Below are positions 38,638 to 47,484 of a stretch of 64,000 bases of DNA, in pieces. This stretch comes from JANXYW01 sp031400455. GTDB taxonomy: Bacteria; Chloroflexota; Dehalococcoidia; DSTF01; JACRBR01. The stretch covers positions 1 to 64,000 of the forward strand of contig JANNPX010000033.1 of the NCBI GenBank assembly GCA_031400455.1, written 5' to 3'. The translations under genes were made by a program, and so were the position numbers. The stretch's first letter is position 1. The number at the start of each line of letters is the position of its first letter. The notes beneath the pieces were generated by a model. The model had not been told where the DNA came from, ran no database searches, and was given only the letters and a program-made list of their open reading frames with translations.

Positions 38638-39159
38638 TCAGCGCGGCGAGAAGAGCGCCACCCGCAGGATGGCGTTTCCGTGCTCCCATGTGTGCTGGAA
38701 CGTCTTCGTGGCGACCCAACCCGCCGTGTGCTGCGGATCCGGCCAGAGCGGCGTCACGCCGGAGTTGAGTCGCGCTTCTCCCAACGATTCGGCAAGCTCG
38801 ATCTGCTGCTGACGGGCGGTGCGGAGGCGTGCCAGCGCCGGCTCGATCGGTTCGGCGGAGAGCGCCAGCGCCTCGTTGTAGAACCAAGCCTCGTCGCCAC
38901 CCTGGCGTTGCCCGGCGGGCTTGAAGCCCGGCTCGAACGAGCGGAGGAGGAGCAGCGCGACATTCTCCTCGTAGATGGTCAGGTGGGCGAGGTTCATCGC
39001 GACCGTCCACGCGTCGGGCGCGACCTCAGGTGGAAGCGCGTGATGCCAGCGCTCGGGCGCCTGTTCGAGCCCGAACTCCAGGTCGGTCAGCGAGTCGCGT
39101 AGCCGGCGGACGGCGTCGTGAAGGCGGTAGGTCGTCGTCGGAATGTTCTCAACAGCCAT
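38638..39159 (-). CDS. DinB-family four-helix protein
   Basis: This 173-residue helical protein starts M-A-V-E-N-I-P. It contains P-D-A-W-T-V-A-M-N-L-A-H-L (the first His-bearing helix) and Q-H-T-W-E-H-G-N near the end, compatible with the metal-binding His triad of the DinB/YfiT fold. Such proteins include mycothiol- or bacillithiol-dependent transferases and others without known role. The ATG at 39159 is chosen over a TTG four codons upstream; no clear Shine-Dalgarno is present at either. Confidence 0.75.
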   Translation of the reverse strand: MAVENIPTTTYRLHDAVRRLRDSLTDLEFGLEQAPERWHHALPPEVAPDAWTVAMNLAHLTIYEENVALLLLRSFEPGFKPAGQRQGGDEAWFYNEALALSAEPIEPALARLRTARQQQIELAESLGEARLNSGVTPLWPDPQHTAGWVATKTFQHTWEHGNAILRVALFSPR

Positions 39160-39186
39160 GGTCTGAGCCAATCGACGAACGCGCGC

Positions 39187-39489
39187 CTAGGTACCCAACT
39201 CCGGGTAGTCGAAGTCGTCGACCTTGATGGCTTCGACGATCTCGACCTGCGGGAAGCGATCCTGCACGATGCGCTCGATACCGAGCTTCATGGTCACCAT
39301 GCTCATCGGGCAGCCGTGGCACGAGCCGGCGAGCTGGAGCTTCAGGCGCCCCTCTTCGGGGATCCACTCGACCAGATTCAGCTCACCACCGTGCGAGTGA
39401 ACGTACGGGCGCATCTCGTCGAGACAAGCGTCCAATTCGGTCAGGAAGGCTTCCTGGTCGGTGACGGGTGCCGGGGCGTCGGTTGTCAT
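39187..39489 (-). CDS. NifU C-terminal-domain (Nfu-type) Fe-S scaffold protein
   Basis: The 100-residue protein is made of the Nfu domain alone. D-E-M-R-P-Y-V-H-S-H-G-G-E-L opens it, and the cluster-binding pair lies in S-C-H-G-C-P-M-S (CxxC), followed by M-V-T-M-K-L-G-I-E. It delivers Fe-S clusters to target enzymes (family knowledge). TACGCT lies 7 nt before the ATG with no Shine-Dalgarno, another possible leaderless start. Confidence 0.92.
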   Translation of the reverse strand: MTTDAPAPVTDQEAFLTELDACLDEMRPYVHSHGGELNLVEWIPEEGRLKLQLAGSCHGCPMSMVTMKLGIERIVQDRFPQVEIVEAIKVDDFDYPELGT

Positions 39490-39567
39490 CGACTACAGCG
39501 TAGGGTGCGTGGGGTGCGCGATCAAACGCCCGAGTCTGGCGCGCGCCGCCGGACGGAAGGACGGCAT

Positions 39568-41100
39568 CTAGTTCCGCGTGGTTCCCGGCAGGCCGAGCGC
39601 CACGTTGAGGCGAATGAAGACGGCGATGTCGGCGGACTTTGCGCCGGGGCCGAGGCCCTGGATGTGGACGACGGCGGCATCGGTGCCGAGCACTCTCGAC
39701 GGGTCGACGGAGATCTTGAGCGTGGCAGTGCGCTCGCAAGGTGCGCCGGGTTTGCACGGCAGATCAGTGCCGACTGCGACGCCGGCCTGCACCGAGACCT
39801 TGATCCATGACTTGTTACTCGTCACGCGCCACGGAATGAGACCGGTGCCGACGTTGGAGATGCGGATGTCGGCAGGCGTGGCAGACTGGCCGGGACGCAC
39901 GTTCACCAGGACGATCGGGCGATCTACGGAGATCTGCGGCGCGCCGAGCACCTTCGCGCGTAGGGAGTTCGGCGGGCGGTCCGTCGGGTCGTTGTGCTGC
40001 GGTTTCGGCGTCGGGATGTCCATCTTGGTGTAGGGGTAATCGAAGTTCTGGAGCTCCAGCGGCGAGCGCCAGTATGGGTTGTTGAGGTCGGGCAGCGTCG
40101 CTTCCATCGGATCCCAGAGCGGCTGCGAAGCGCCGGCGGCGTTTGGAGCGAGTGGCTTGACGTCGGGCGGCTGTCCGCCGGCCGGCGTCGGTGATGCGCC
40201 GCTCTTCGGCGTCTTCGTCGGCTTCACCGCGCTCGCTGAGAGCTCGTTCCCCGCTGCAGCAGCGACCGCGTCTGTCATCTTCAACAGCGGAGGGTGCGCG
40301 GCACAACCGTACACCATCTCCTGGTACGGGTAGCGGCTGCGGTCGTGGCCCAGGCCGTCGCTCTGCGGACCGCAGCTATACGGCGTGCGCGGCCAGGCGG
40401 AGTACACGGGGTCCATCGGGTGGTTGCTGCGGTTCGCGCCCGGGCCGGTAAAGCCGTTGTAGCTCCACACGGCGAAGTACCAGTTCTCGACGATGTGCGG
40501 ATCGCTGTTTGTGTCGATACCGGCGATCGGGCGGGCGTCGGGCGCCGCGTTCCACTTATCGATGAGGATCGCGGCGCCGCGCCCGATGTTGTACGCGAAG
40601 TGCGTCGCGACGAGCGCCTGCTGGTCGGTGGGCTGATTGTCTTCGCCCTGCGGCACCGTCATGCCGCTGGTGACCTGCGAGATGCCGTAGCCGCAGTCGA
40701 ACGACACGAGGGCCGGGCCGATAGCGCCGAAGGGCAAATCGGGCGCGCCCTGCGTCGCCGTGCTCTCGATCCAGCTAATCGCCTTGAGCAGAGTCGGCGG
40801 GATGTAGACGTCGGGCGAGCTGACGCGCGAGTCGCGCGTGCCGATGGCGATCGACGGTTGGGAGAAGAACGGATCCTTGGGGAACAGCATGTCGAAGCCG
40901 GCGAGATCCATCGCCTGCATGTACAGCTTCCGGTCCTCAGTTGTCTCGTACGTCAGCGGGGCGCTCGTGAACGCGCATGCATCGACATCACGCGCCGGCC
41001 GCACGAGCGTCGGCGCAACAGCGGCGCACAACAGCGCCAACGCCGCCGCGAACCTCCAACTTCCAACCTCCAACGACCAGATCCCCCTCACGGCAACCAC
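39568..41100 (-). CDS. secreted lysozyme-like protein with C-terminal Ig-like domain
   Basis: The 510-residue protein has a signal peptide in the first ~40 residues. A transglycosylase-like domain (~85-260) contains K-A-I-S-W-I-E-S-T (candidate catalytic Glu) and D-C-G-Y-G-I-S-Q-V-T-S-G-M, like the G-L-M-Q-I motif of SLT domains. A Pro/Thr linker leads to a BACON/Ig-like domain (W-R-V-T-S-N-K-S-W-I-K-V-S). The GTG start overlaps the end of the beta-propeller gene. Codons 7-16 (I-W-S-L-E-V-G-S-W-R) come from a GTTGGAGGTTGGAAGTT-type repeat, so the N-terminus may have been extended by repeat insertion. Peptidoglycan cleavage is likely but unproven. Confidence 0.75.
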   Translation of the reverse strand: MVAVRGIWSLEVGSWRFAAALALLCAAVAPTLVRPARDVDACAFTSAPLTYETTEDRKLYMQAMDLAGFDMLFPKDPFFSQPSIAIGTRDSRVSSPDVYIPPTLLKAISWIESTATQGAPDLPFGAIGPALVSFDCGYGISQVTSGMTVPQGEDNQPTDQQALVATHFAYNIGRGAAILIDKWNAAPDARPIAGIDTNSDPHIVENWYFAVWSYNGFTGPGANRSNHPMDPVYSAWPRTPYSCGPQSDGLGHDRSRYPYQEMVYGCAAHPPLLKMTDAVAAAAGNELSASAVKPTKTPKSGASPTPAGGQPPDVKPLAPNAAGASQPLWDPMEATLPDLNNPYWRSPLELQNFDYPYTKMDIPTPKPQHNDPTDRPPNSLRAKVLGAPQISVDRPIVLVNVRPGQSATPADIRISNVGTGLIPWRVTSNKSWIKVSVQAGVAVGTDLPCKPGAPCERTATLKISVDPSRVLGTDAAVVHIQGLGPGAKSADIAVFIRLNVALGLPGTTRN

Positions 41101-42263
41101 CCCACAATTTGCACGTCGGCGCTTTCCGATACGCGATCGCGCACGCCGTCACGCACGAGCTCCATGTGGCTCGCGCTCGCCTCAGACGGTGTCTCGCCGT
41201 CGACCGCGCGGACGGCGAGCGTCGTCCCGTCGGGCGACCAGTCGAGCGGCAGATCGATGCCGTTGGCATTCGTTGTCACAGTCGAAGCGTCGCCGGCTGC
41301 ATCGACGGACAGCGTGTTGCCGCCGCCGTCGAGGTTGAGCGACGCGACGGTCAGCTCTCCGCTGGCCTTCCATGCCGGATTAAGCTCGCCACGCGCGATG
41401 CCCGTGCTCGGAGGCCCGGCCTGCAAGTCATCGGGGGCGACAGCATCGGCGGCGGCGCCCGTCGCCAAGTCGAGGGTCTTCGCAATCACGGACGGCGTGC
41501 TGCCGCTCTCGGCGGCGGAGTACGCGAGCGTCGCGCCGTCCGGCGAGAGACGCCAGTCGCGTGCAATCTGGTCGCTCAGGTGCGCGATCTTCGTCTCGGC
41601 GGAGCCATCGGGCGCGATGCTGTAGATGTCGGTGCCGCCGGTGTTCAGGGTGGCGAAGTAGACCTTCGCCGCGTCAGGAGCGTAAGCGATCGGGAACACC
41701 GACGCGGTCGTCCACGTCGTAAGCGTTGCGCGCGAACCGTCGCGGCCCAGCAGCAGCAACTCGAACGATCCGGCGGAGTCTTCAGCCGGTGTGTTCTTCC
41801 GCACGACTATGCTCCGGCTGTCCGGCGACCATACGGGCGCGATCAGCAGATCGACATCATCGGCGAGCGGCGTCACGTCGCCGTTCACGTCGACGATCGC
41901 CGCCAGGGCGGGCGTATCGGGCCCGGGACGGGCGGTATCGGACGGAAGCGCGGTGTAGGCGATCGCCCGCCTATCGGGCGAGAGCGCCGCGAAGATGCCG
42001 TAGCCGGATGCGTGATCAACGGTGGCAATCGTCGTGCGAGCGGTAACATCACCGGGATCGATGGCAACGATCGTGTCGGCGTCCTCGCCGAACTCGCTGA
42101 CGAGAAGCCGCTGTCCCTGGCTCTGCACCTGCTGGAACGCCGAGGGTGCATCGTTGGGACGGAGGGTATCGAACGCGAACCAGCCACCGACCGCCGTGGT
42201 TGCGATGGCGCCGCTGAGGATCGCCGGCTTGGCGATCATAGTGAGTGCGCGGACGATGATCAT
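41088..42263 (-). CDS. secreted TolB/WD40-like beta-propeller protein
   Basis: The ~391-residue protein has an N-terminal TM/signal segment (A-I-L-S-G-A-I-A-T-T-A-V-G-G-W-F-A) then repeated blades of the TolB type: L-S-P-D-R-R-A-I-A-Y-T, W-S-P-D-S-R-S-I-V-V, L-S-P-D-G-A-T-L-A-Y-S, W-S-P-D-G-T-T-L-A-V. The (L/W)-S-P-D-G motif marks each blade. The start is uncertain; the ATG at 42263 directly precedes the signal, and others lie at 42281 and 42311. It probably acts outside the cell as a binding or scaffold module, coupled to the lysozyme-like protein. Confidence 0.8.
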   Translation of the reverse strand: MIIVRALTMIAKPAILSGAIATTAVGGWFAFDTLRPNDAPSAFQQVQSQGQRLLVSEFGEDADTIVAIDPGDVTARTTIATVDHASGYGIFAALSPDRRAIAYTALPSDTARPGPDTPALAAIVDVNGDVTPLADDVDLLIAPVWSPDSRSIVVRKNTPAEDSAGSFELLLLGRDGSRATLTTWTTASVFPIAYAPDAAKVYFATLNTGGTDIYSIAPDGSAETKIAHLSDQIARDWRLSPDGATLAYSAAESGSTPSVIAKTLDLATGAAADAVAPDDLQAGPPSTGIARGELNPAWKASGELTVASLNLDGGGNTLSVDAAGDASTVTTNANGIDLPLDWSPDGTTLAVRAVDGETPSEASASHMELVRDGVRDRVSESADVQIVGWLP

Positions 42264-42363
42264 AGGCGGTCTGTTCTCCATCCATGGAGGCTCGCCCGCA
42301 AACGCGGGCACGTCGAGCCGCAGCTATGTATTCGTTCGCGCCGGTCCCCGCCAGGCCCGGCAG

Positions 42364-43107
42364 CTATGGCGCGGGAGTCGTCGCGCCGGGCTCGTGCCCG
42401 TCGTCTCCCCATGCCCTCTTGACGTGCCGTATCACGTACCAGATCAGCACTACGACGATGATCGCCGCTATCGGATAGTCCACCGGCCGCATCACCGCGC
42501 GAAGGTCTTCCCAGTTCTCACCCAGTTTATACCCGCCGTAGGCAAGCCCGGTAGACCAGATGAACGCGCCAACAAATGTGTAGACCGTGAATTGTCCTAT
42601 CGGCACGCGCGAAATACCCGCGGGCACGCTGATGAACGTCCTCACAACCGGTAGCAACCGTCCGCCGAAGACAGCCCACTTCCCCCATCGCTCGAAGAAT
42701 CGATCCGCCAGATCAAGATCATGGCGGGAGACGAGGATGTACTTGCCATATTTCTCCGCGAAAGGGCGTCCACCGTACAGGCCGGCGTAGTAGGCGACCC
42801 AGGAACCGATGGTGTTACCGATTGCGCCGAATAAGCCAGCTAAGAGAACCCACTCAAGTCCTCGATCTTTAGCTTCGATCAGCTTCCAACCCGCCAGCGG
42901 CATGATCAATTCGCTGGGAAGGGGGATGGCGGCCGATTCGATCGCCATCATGACGATGACGCCCGGCCAGCCGATGGCGTTGTACATGCCCGTGATGAAG
43001 TCGAGGAGCGCGTTTTCGATGCCGTGTAGCAGAATCCACCACCTGGTCGCCGTGGCGACCCAAACTGCACGTTGCCGCGCTGCGCGAGCCGCAGGTGCGG
43101 CTTCCAA
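42364..43107 (-). CDS. DedA-family membrane protein
   Basis: The 247-residue protein has the DedA/SNARE-associated pattern: I-E-S-A-A-I-P-L-P-S-E-L-I-M-P-L-A-G in the re-entrant region, G-N-T-I-G-S-W-V-A-Y-Y-A-G and F-G-G-R-L-L-P-V-V-R-T-F-I-S-V-P-A-G-I-S-R-V-P. Family members act as lipid (undecaprenyl-phosphate/PE) translocases. The start is uncertain: the listed TTG gives a ~25-residue Ala/Arg-rich extension which may not be translated. Confidence 0.9.
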   Translation of the reverse strand: MEAAPAARAARQRAVWVATATRWWILLHGIENALLDFITGMYNAIGWPGVIVMMAIESAAIPLPSELIMPLAGWKLIEAKDRGLEWVLLAGLFGAIGNTIGSWVAYYAGLYGGRPFAEKYGKYILVSRHDLDLADRFFERWGKWAVFGGRLLPVVRTFISVPAGISRVPIGQFTVYTFVGAFIWSTGLAYGGYKLGENWEDLRAVMRPVDYPIAAIIVVVLIWYVIRHVKRAWGDDGHEPGATTPAP

Positions 43108-43273
43108 CGGCCCAGCGAGTCTAGCCAGCGGCTCGAAAGGGTGTCAATAGGGGAGGCGCGTACTCTGCCCGGTGCGGGCGTTTCCCGCTGCGAGGGATCA
43201 CACAACGGCAGCAGTCGCAAATGTCACAGATGTTAGACTTCAATCAGACACGAAGCGCGAAGGTATTCCACAC

Positions 43274-43993
43274 TTGCTCCTCATCCACAGCGACCTGATC
43301 GGCGAGAACAACGCCCTCTTTCTCACGCTGGTGCTTTCGACGCTGCTCGGGCTGCTTGTCGGCCTGGCGTTCCACGAGGCTTGCCACGCGTTCGCCGCGA
43401 CCGCTCTGGGCGACGATCTACCACGACGCCAGGGGCGCGTGACCCTCAATCCGCTGGCGCATCTCGACCCGTTTGGCACCATCATGCTGCTCTTCGCCGG
43501 CTTCGGCTGGGCGAAACCCGTCCAGCACAACCCGCACGGACTGAAGATTCGGGCGAAGACGGCCACGCTGCTAGTAGCGGCGGCGGGACCGCTGTCCAAC
43601 TTTCTTTCAGCGTTCCTGCTGGCGCTGCCGATCAAGCTTGGTTGGGCGCCCTACATCAACCCGTTCGGATCCGTGACCGGTGTTTCAGGAGCGAATGAGT
43701 ACATCGGGCTCTTCCTGACGGGAGGGGTATACATCAACGTCATCCTCGGCGTCTTCAACTTGATCCCAATCCCACCGCTCGACGGGTTCAACGTGGCGTT
43801 GGGCGTACTGCCTGACAAGCTGAGCCGCGAGTTCGCAAAGCTCAACCAGTACGGGTTTGGGATTCTCGCGGTGATCCTCTTCGGGGTGCCGTTCCTGACG
43901 CAGTCGCTCACGGGCACGGCGTACTATCCGCTGCAGGACATCATGGTGCCGGTGGCGGGGCCGATCCTCCGATTCGTGACGGGCATCGGCTGA
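43274..43993 (+). CDS. M50 (site-2 protease-like) membrane metalloprotease
   Basis: The protein is ~239 residues from the proposed TTG. The zinc motif H-E-A-C-H (HExxH) lies in A-F-H-E-A-C-H-A-F-A. The second site N-L-I-P-I-P-P-L-D-G carries the usual PPLDG/Asp ligand. About six TM helices are present, with no PDZ or CBS domain, as in short M50 proteins of the YwhC/Rv-type. An in-frame ATG at 43172 is possible but its first 34 codons look non-coding. The stop overlaps the next ATG (TGATG). Intramembrane cleavage target unknown. Confidence 0.87.
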   Translation: MLLIHSDLIGENNALFLTLVLSTLLGLLVGLAFHEACHAFAATALGDDLPRRQGRVTLNPLAHLDPFGTIMLLFAGFGWAKPVQHNPHGLKIRAKTATLLVAAAGPLSNFLSAFLLALPIKLGWAPYINPFGSVTGVSGANEYIGLFLTGGVYINVILGVFNLIPIPPLDGFNVALGVLPDKLSREFAKLNQYGFGILAVILFGVPFLTQSLTGTAYYPLQDIMVPVAGPILRFVTGIG

Positions 43994-44487
43994 TGGCTGG
44001 GGCTTCGCACCGGGTGCGGCAGTTCCTCGGGGCGCTGCGGCCGCACGTCACGTCGGACGACCGGCAAGACGCCTACGCATACCTCAATGAGGCACAACGC
44101 GGCATCTTCGAGTCGATGCTGCTGCGCGACCAGCAACACGGCATCGATGTGTTCCGCCGGGTACGCGCTGCGTCGCCGGGCGATGATCCGCCGCTGTTTG
44201 TCGCGGCGTTGCTGCACGACTGCGGGAAGGGGCGTGTCGCGCTATGGGAGCGCGTTTCGCATGTGGCGCTAGGCGCAACCGCTCCGGGACTCCGCGGGCG
44301 CGTCGCGAGCGATGACGGCGTGTCGTGGAGGCAGGCGATGTGGCGCCTGCTACACCACCCGGAGATCGGCGCCGACATGGTCGCGCGGACAGACGCCGAC
44401 CCCGATACCATACGTATGATCAGAGAGCAGGACGCCGCGTCTCCGGACGAGCGCCTAGCCCTGCTCCAGGCCGCCGACGACGCCTAA
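43993..44487 (+). CDS. HD-domain phosphohydrolase-like protein
   Basis: The 164-residue protein has an early His in Q-Q-H-G-I-D-V-F-R-R-V, the HD pair in A-A-L-L-H-D-C-G-K-G, a later His pair in L-L-H-H-P-E-I-G-A-D-M, and a distal Asp (A-A-D-D-A). This is the HD superfamily metal-ligand order. Short HD proteins hydrolyse nucleotides or phosphate esters. It is translationally coupled to the M50 protease. Confidence 0.82.
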   Translation: MAGASHRVRQFLGALRPHVTSDDRQDAYAYLNEAQRGIFESMLLRDQQHGIDVFRRVRAASPGDDPPLFVAALLHDCGKGRVALWERVSHVALGATAPGLRGRVASDDGVSWRQAMWRLLHHPEIGADMVARTDADPDTIRMIREQDAASPDERLALLQAADDA

Positions 44488-44510
44488 CGGCCGCACCAAT
44501 ACAAGTCATC

Positions 44511-44552
44511 CAAGCTTCCCTTCCCTCGCGGGGAAGGGGCCGGGGGTTAGGG
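44511..44552. repeat. dispersed CTTCCC...GGGGAAGGGG palindromic repeat
   Basis: CAAGCTTCCCTTCCC-TCGC-GGGGAAGGGG followed by CCGGGGGTTAG, ending 1-2 bp before the tyrA ATG. The reverse complement of this element is what lies inside lhr (57341-57403). The hairpin sits where the tyrA Shine-Dalgarno should be and could affect translation. Confidence 0.7.
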
Positions 44553-44553
44553 A

Positions 44554-45555
44554 ATGGAACGCATCGCCATCATCGGTCTCGGCCTCATCGGTGGGTCGGT
44601 TGGGCTCGCCCTCAAGCGCTCGAACCTCGAAGGCGTGCACGTTGTGGGCAGCGCGCGCACGCGCGACACGGTGCAGCGCGCCAAGAAGATCGGCGCGATC
44701 GACCAAGAAGCGCGGACGGCCAAAGACGCGGTGCGAGACGCGCGCCTCGTGATCATCGCCGCGCCGATTCTCGCTACGCGGCCGCTATTCGAGGAGATTG
44801 CTCCGGCGCTGATGCCGGGCGCGATCGTCACGGACTGCGGCAGCACGAAGGGCAACGTGATGCGCTGGGCGAAGGAGCTGCTGCCGGACACGGCGCACTT
44901 CGTCGGCGGGCACCCGATGGCCGGCAAGGAGACATCCGGGATCGACGCGGCGGACGGCGACCTCTTCCGGGAAAAGACCTGGGTGGTGGTGCCGTCGGTT
45001 ACGGCCGACGAGAGTGCGGTGCGCACCGTCGTCGGCCTGGCGCAGCTCTGCGGCGCCACAGTCACGTTCATGGACGCCGATGAGCACGACTCGTACGTCG
45101 CGGCGATCAGCCACTTGCCGCTCGCGCTCTCGTCGGCGCTCTTCTCCGTCGCGTTCGGCAGCACGGCGTGGCCGGAACTGGCGACGCTCGCGTCGAGCGG
45201 CTTCCGCGACACAACGCGCCTCGCTTCAGGATCGCCTGAGATGGCGCACGACATCATGATCTCGAATCGCGACAACGTGCTGCACTGGATCGACCGCTTC
45301 CAGGAGGAGCTGTCGCGCCTGCGCGGCGCGATCGCCGCGGGCGAGAGCGAGCCGATGCTGGAGGCGTTCGCGCGGCCGCAACTGGAGCGCGACAACTACA
45401 TGATCAACGGCGCGCCCCGTCGCGACGTGAGTTCGCCCGTACCGACGATCAGCTTCGCGGACCTCATGATGGGCTCGAAGCTCAGCGGCATGATGAAGAA
45501 GCAGCAGGAGATACTGAAGGCCGCAGAAGAGCGCGTCGAGAAGAAGCGGCGATGA
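44554..45555 (+). CDS. tyrA: prephenate dehydrogenase
   Basis: The 333-residue protein has an NAD-binding Rossmann motif at the very start (I-A-I-I-G-L-G-L-I-G-G-S-V-G-L-A-L-K). The T-D-C-G-S-T-K-G segment and F-V-G-G-H-P-M-A-G-K-E-T-S-G-I contain the catalytic His region of TyrA. It catalyses oxidative decarboxylation of prephenate in tyrosine synthesis. The stop overlaps aroA (ATGA), so the two are co-translated. Confidence 0.92.
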   Translation: MERIAIIGLGLIGGSVGLALKRSNLEGVHVVGSARTRDTVQRAKKIGAIDQEARTAKDAVRDARLVIIAAPILATRPLFEEIAPALMPGAIVTDCGSTKGNVMRWAKELLPDTAHFVGGHPMAGKETSGIDAADGDLFREKTWVVVPSVTADESAVRTVVGLAQLCGATVTFMDADEHDSYVAAISHLPLALSSALFSVAFGSTAWPELATLASSGFRDTTRLASGSPEMAHDIMISNRDNVLHWIDRFQEELSRLRGAIAAGESEPMLEAFARPQLERDNYMINGAPRRDVSSPVPTISFADLMMGSKLSGMMKKQQEILKAAEERVEKKRR

Positions 45556-46850
45556 CGGAACGCGTCGTCAGTCCGGTGAAGCGGCTTCGGGGCACCATCG
45601 CCGTGCCCGGCGACAAGTCGATCTCGCATCGCGCGGCGATGCTCAACGCGCTGTCCGACGGCGAAGCGACGGTACACAACTTCCTTGCCGGCGAAGACTG
45701 CCTCTCGACGCTGCGCGTGCTGCGCGCGCTCGGCGTCGAGTCCAGCCTGGACACGACGGGCGAAGCGCCAGTGCTGTGGATCCGCGGCGTAGGGCTACAC
45801 GGTCTGCGTGAGCCGGCGGAGATCCTCGACTGCGGCAATTCCGGGACGACGATGCGTCTGATGAGCGGCGTGCTCGCCGGTCAGGCGTTCCATTCGGTAT
45901 TGAGCGGTGATGCGTCGTTGAACACGCGTCCAATGGCGCGTGTGGCTGCGCCGTTACGCGAGATGGGCGCGCAGATCGATGGGCGCGACGGCGGGCGCCT
46001 GGCACCGCTGGCGATCCGCGGCGGTGGCTTGCACGGCATCCGCTATCGCATGCCGGTGGCGAGCGCGCAGGTGAAGTCGAGCGTGCTGCTGGCCGGACTG
46101 TTTGCAGACGGCGAGACGATCGTCGAGGAGCCGGAGCAGACGCGCGACCACACGGAACGGATGCTGGCGGCGATGGGCGCACGCATCGGGCGCGAAGGCC
46201 CGGCCGTCCGGCTGATCCCGGGAGGCCCACTGGCGCCGCTTTCGATGCGCGTGCCAAACGATATCTCCGCTGCGGCGTTCTGGATGGTGGCCGCCAGCGT
46301 GCACCCGGACGCCGAAGTTCACCTCACCGGCGTCGGTATGAATCCGACGCGCATGGGCATCATCGACGTACTGCGAGCGATGGGCGCCGACCTGAGCATC
46401 GACGAAGAGCGCCAGGTGGCGGGCGAGCCCGTCGCGGACATCGTCGTGCGCTCTGCGCGTCTGCGCGGCACGCGCGTCGACGGCGATCTCATCCCGCGCC
46501 TCATCGACGAAGTGCCCGCGCTTGCCGTCGCTGCGGCGTTCGCGGATGGCACGACGGAGATCGCAGGCGCGGCAGAACTGCGGGTGAAGGAGTCCGACCG
46601 CGTCGCCACAACGGTATCGGAACTGGCTGCGCTGGGCGTGGCGATCAGCGAGCGTGAAGACGGCATGGTGATCGAGGGCGGCAGCGGCGTGGGCGGCGGG
46701 CGCGTGCGGTCGTTCGACGACCACCGGCTCGCGATGGCGCTGGCCGCAGCGGCGCTCGCGGGCAGCGGCGACGTACACATCGCCGGCGCGGAAGCCGTCG
46801 CGATTTCGTATCCCACATTCTGGCAGCACTTGCACGAACTTTCGAAGTGA
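45552..46850 (+). CDS. aroA: 3-phosphoshikimate 1-carboxyvinyltransferase (EPSP synthase)
   Basis: The 432-residue protein has the K-S-I-S-H-R-A-A-M-L phosphate-binding motif at ~20, D-C-G-N-S-G-T-T-M-R-L with the NSGTT PEP loop, D-G-R-D-G-G-R-L, and the catalytic R-V-K-E-S-D-R-like stretch. It ends F-D-D-H-R-L-A-M-A-L-A-A. Complete and of normal length. Shikimate pathway, coupled to tyrA and followed by gmk 13 bp later. Confidence 0.95.
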   Translation: MTERVVSPVKRLRGTIAVPGDKSISHRAAMLNALSDGEATVHNFLAGEDCLSTLRVLRALGVESSLDTTGEAPVLWIRGVGLHGLREPAEILDCGNSGTTMRLMSGVLAGQAFHSVLSGDASLNTRPMARVAAPLREMGAQIDGRDGGRLAPLAIRGGGLHGIRYRMPVASAQVKSSVLLAGLFADGETIVEEPEQTRDHTERMLAAMGARIGREGPAVRLIPGGPLAPLSMRVPNDISAAAFWMVAASVHPDAEVHLTGVGMNPTRMGIIDVLRAMGADLSIDEERQVAGEPVADIVVRSARLRGTRVDGDLIPRLIDEVPALAVAAAFADGTTEIAGAAELRVKESDRVATTVSELAALGVAISEREDGMVIEGGSGVGGGRVRSFDDHRLAMALAAAALAGSGDVHIAGAEAVAISYPTFWQHLHELSK

Positions 46851-46863
46851 AGACGCACCAGAC

Positions 46864-47484
46864 ATGAACGCCGAACACGTAGCGAATCCGTTGCTTGTCG
46901 TGCTCTCCGGCCCTTCGGGCGCGGGGAAGGACGCGGTGCTGGATGAGATGGCGCGGCGGGGGCATCGCTTCCACCGCGTCGTCACGTGCACGACGCGGCC
47001 GCCACGCGAGAACGAGCGCGACAGTGTCGACTACTTCTTCGTCAGCGATGCGGCGTTCGACAAACTGATCGCTGAAGACGGGCTGCTGGAGCACGCCGTG
47101 GTCTACGGGCACCGCTCCGGCGTGCCGAAGCAGCAGGTCGTCGACCAATTGCGCGGCGGGCTCGACGTCTACGTGCGCACGGACGTGCAGGGGGCCGCGA
47201 CGATCAAGCGCTTGGCGCCTGGCGCGGTACTGATCTTCATCGCGCCATCGTCACTGGACGAGCTTGAGGAGCGCATCCGCGCCCGCGGCTCCGACGACGA
47301 AGAGCGCATCCAGCGAAGGCTACAGACCGCCACCGCCGAAATGGCGCGGCGCGACGAGTTCGACTTCGTCATCGTTAACGAGCCGGGCCACCTCGACGGC
47401 ACCGTCGACAAGCTGCTCGGCGTGCTGGCTGCGGAGCGCATGCGGCCGCATGAGGCGCTTGAGGGATTACCCGGCCCGTGGTGA
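46864..47484 (+). CDS. gmk: guanylate kinase
   Basis: The 206-residue protein has the P-loop S-G-P-S-G-A-G-K-D at residues 15-23, T-C-T-T-R-P-P-R-E-N-E (GMP binding), V-D-Y-F-F-V, and V-R-T-D-V-Q-G-A at the usual D-x-Q-G site. Phosphorylates GMP to GDP. Unusual only in that the residue after the P-loop Lys is Asp rather than Ser/Thr. The stop overlaps the next gene by 7 bp. Confidence 0.9.
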   Translation: MNAEHVANPLLVVLSGPSGAGKDAVLDEMARRGHRFHRVVTCTTRPPRENERDSVDYFFVSDAAFDKLIAEDGLLEHAVVYGHRSGVPKQQVVDQLRGGLDVYVRTDVQGAATIKRLAPGAVLIFIAPSSLDELEERIRARGSDDEERIQRRLQTATAEMARRDEFDFVIVNEPGHLDGTVDKLLGVLAAERMRPHEALEGLPGPW

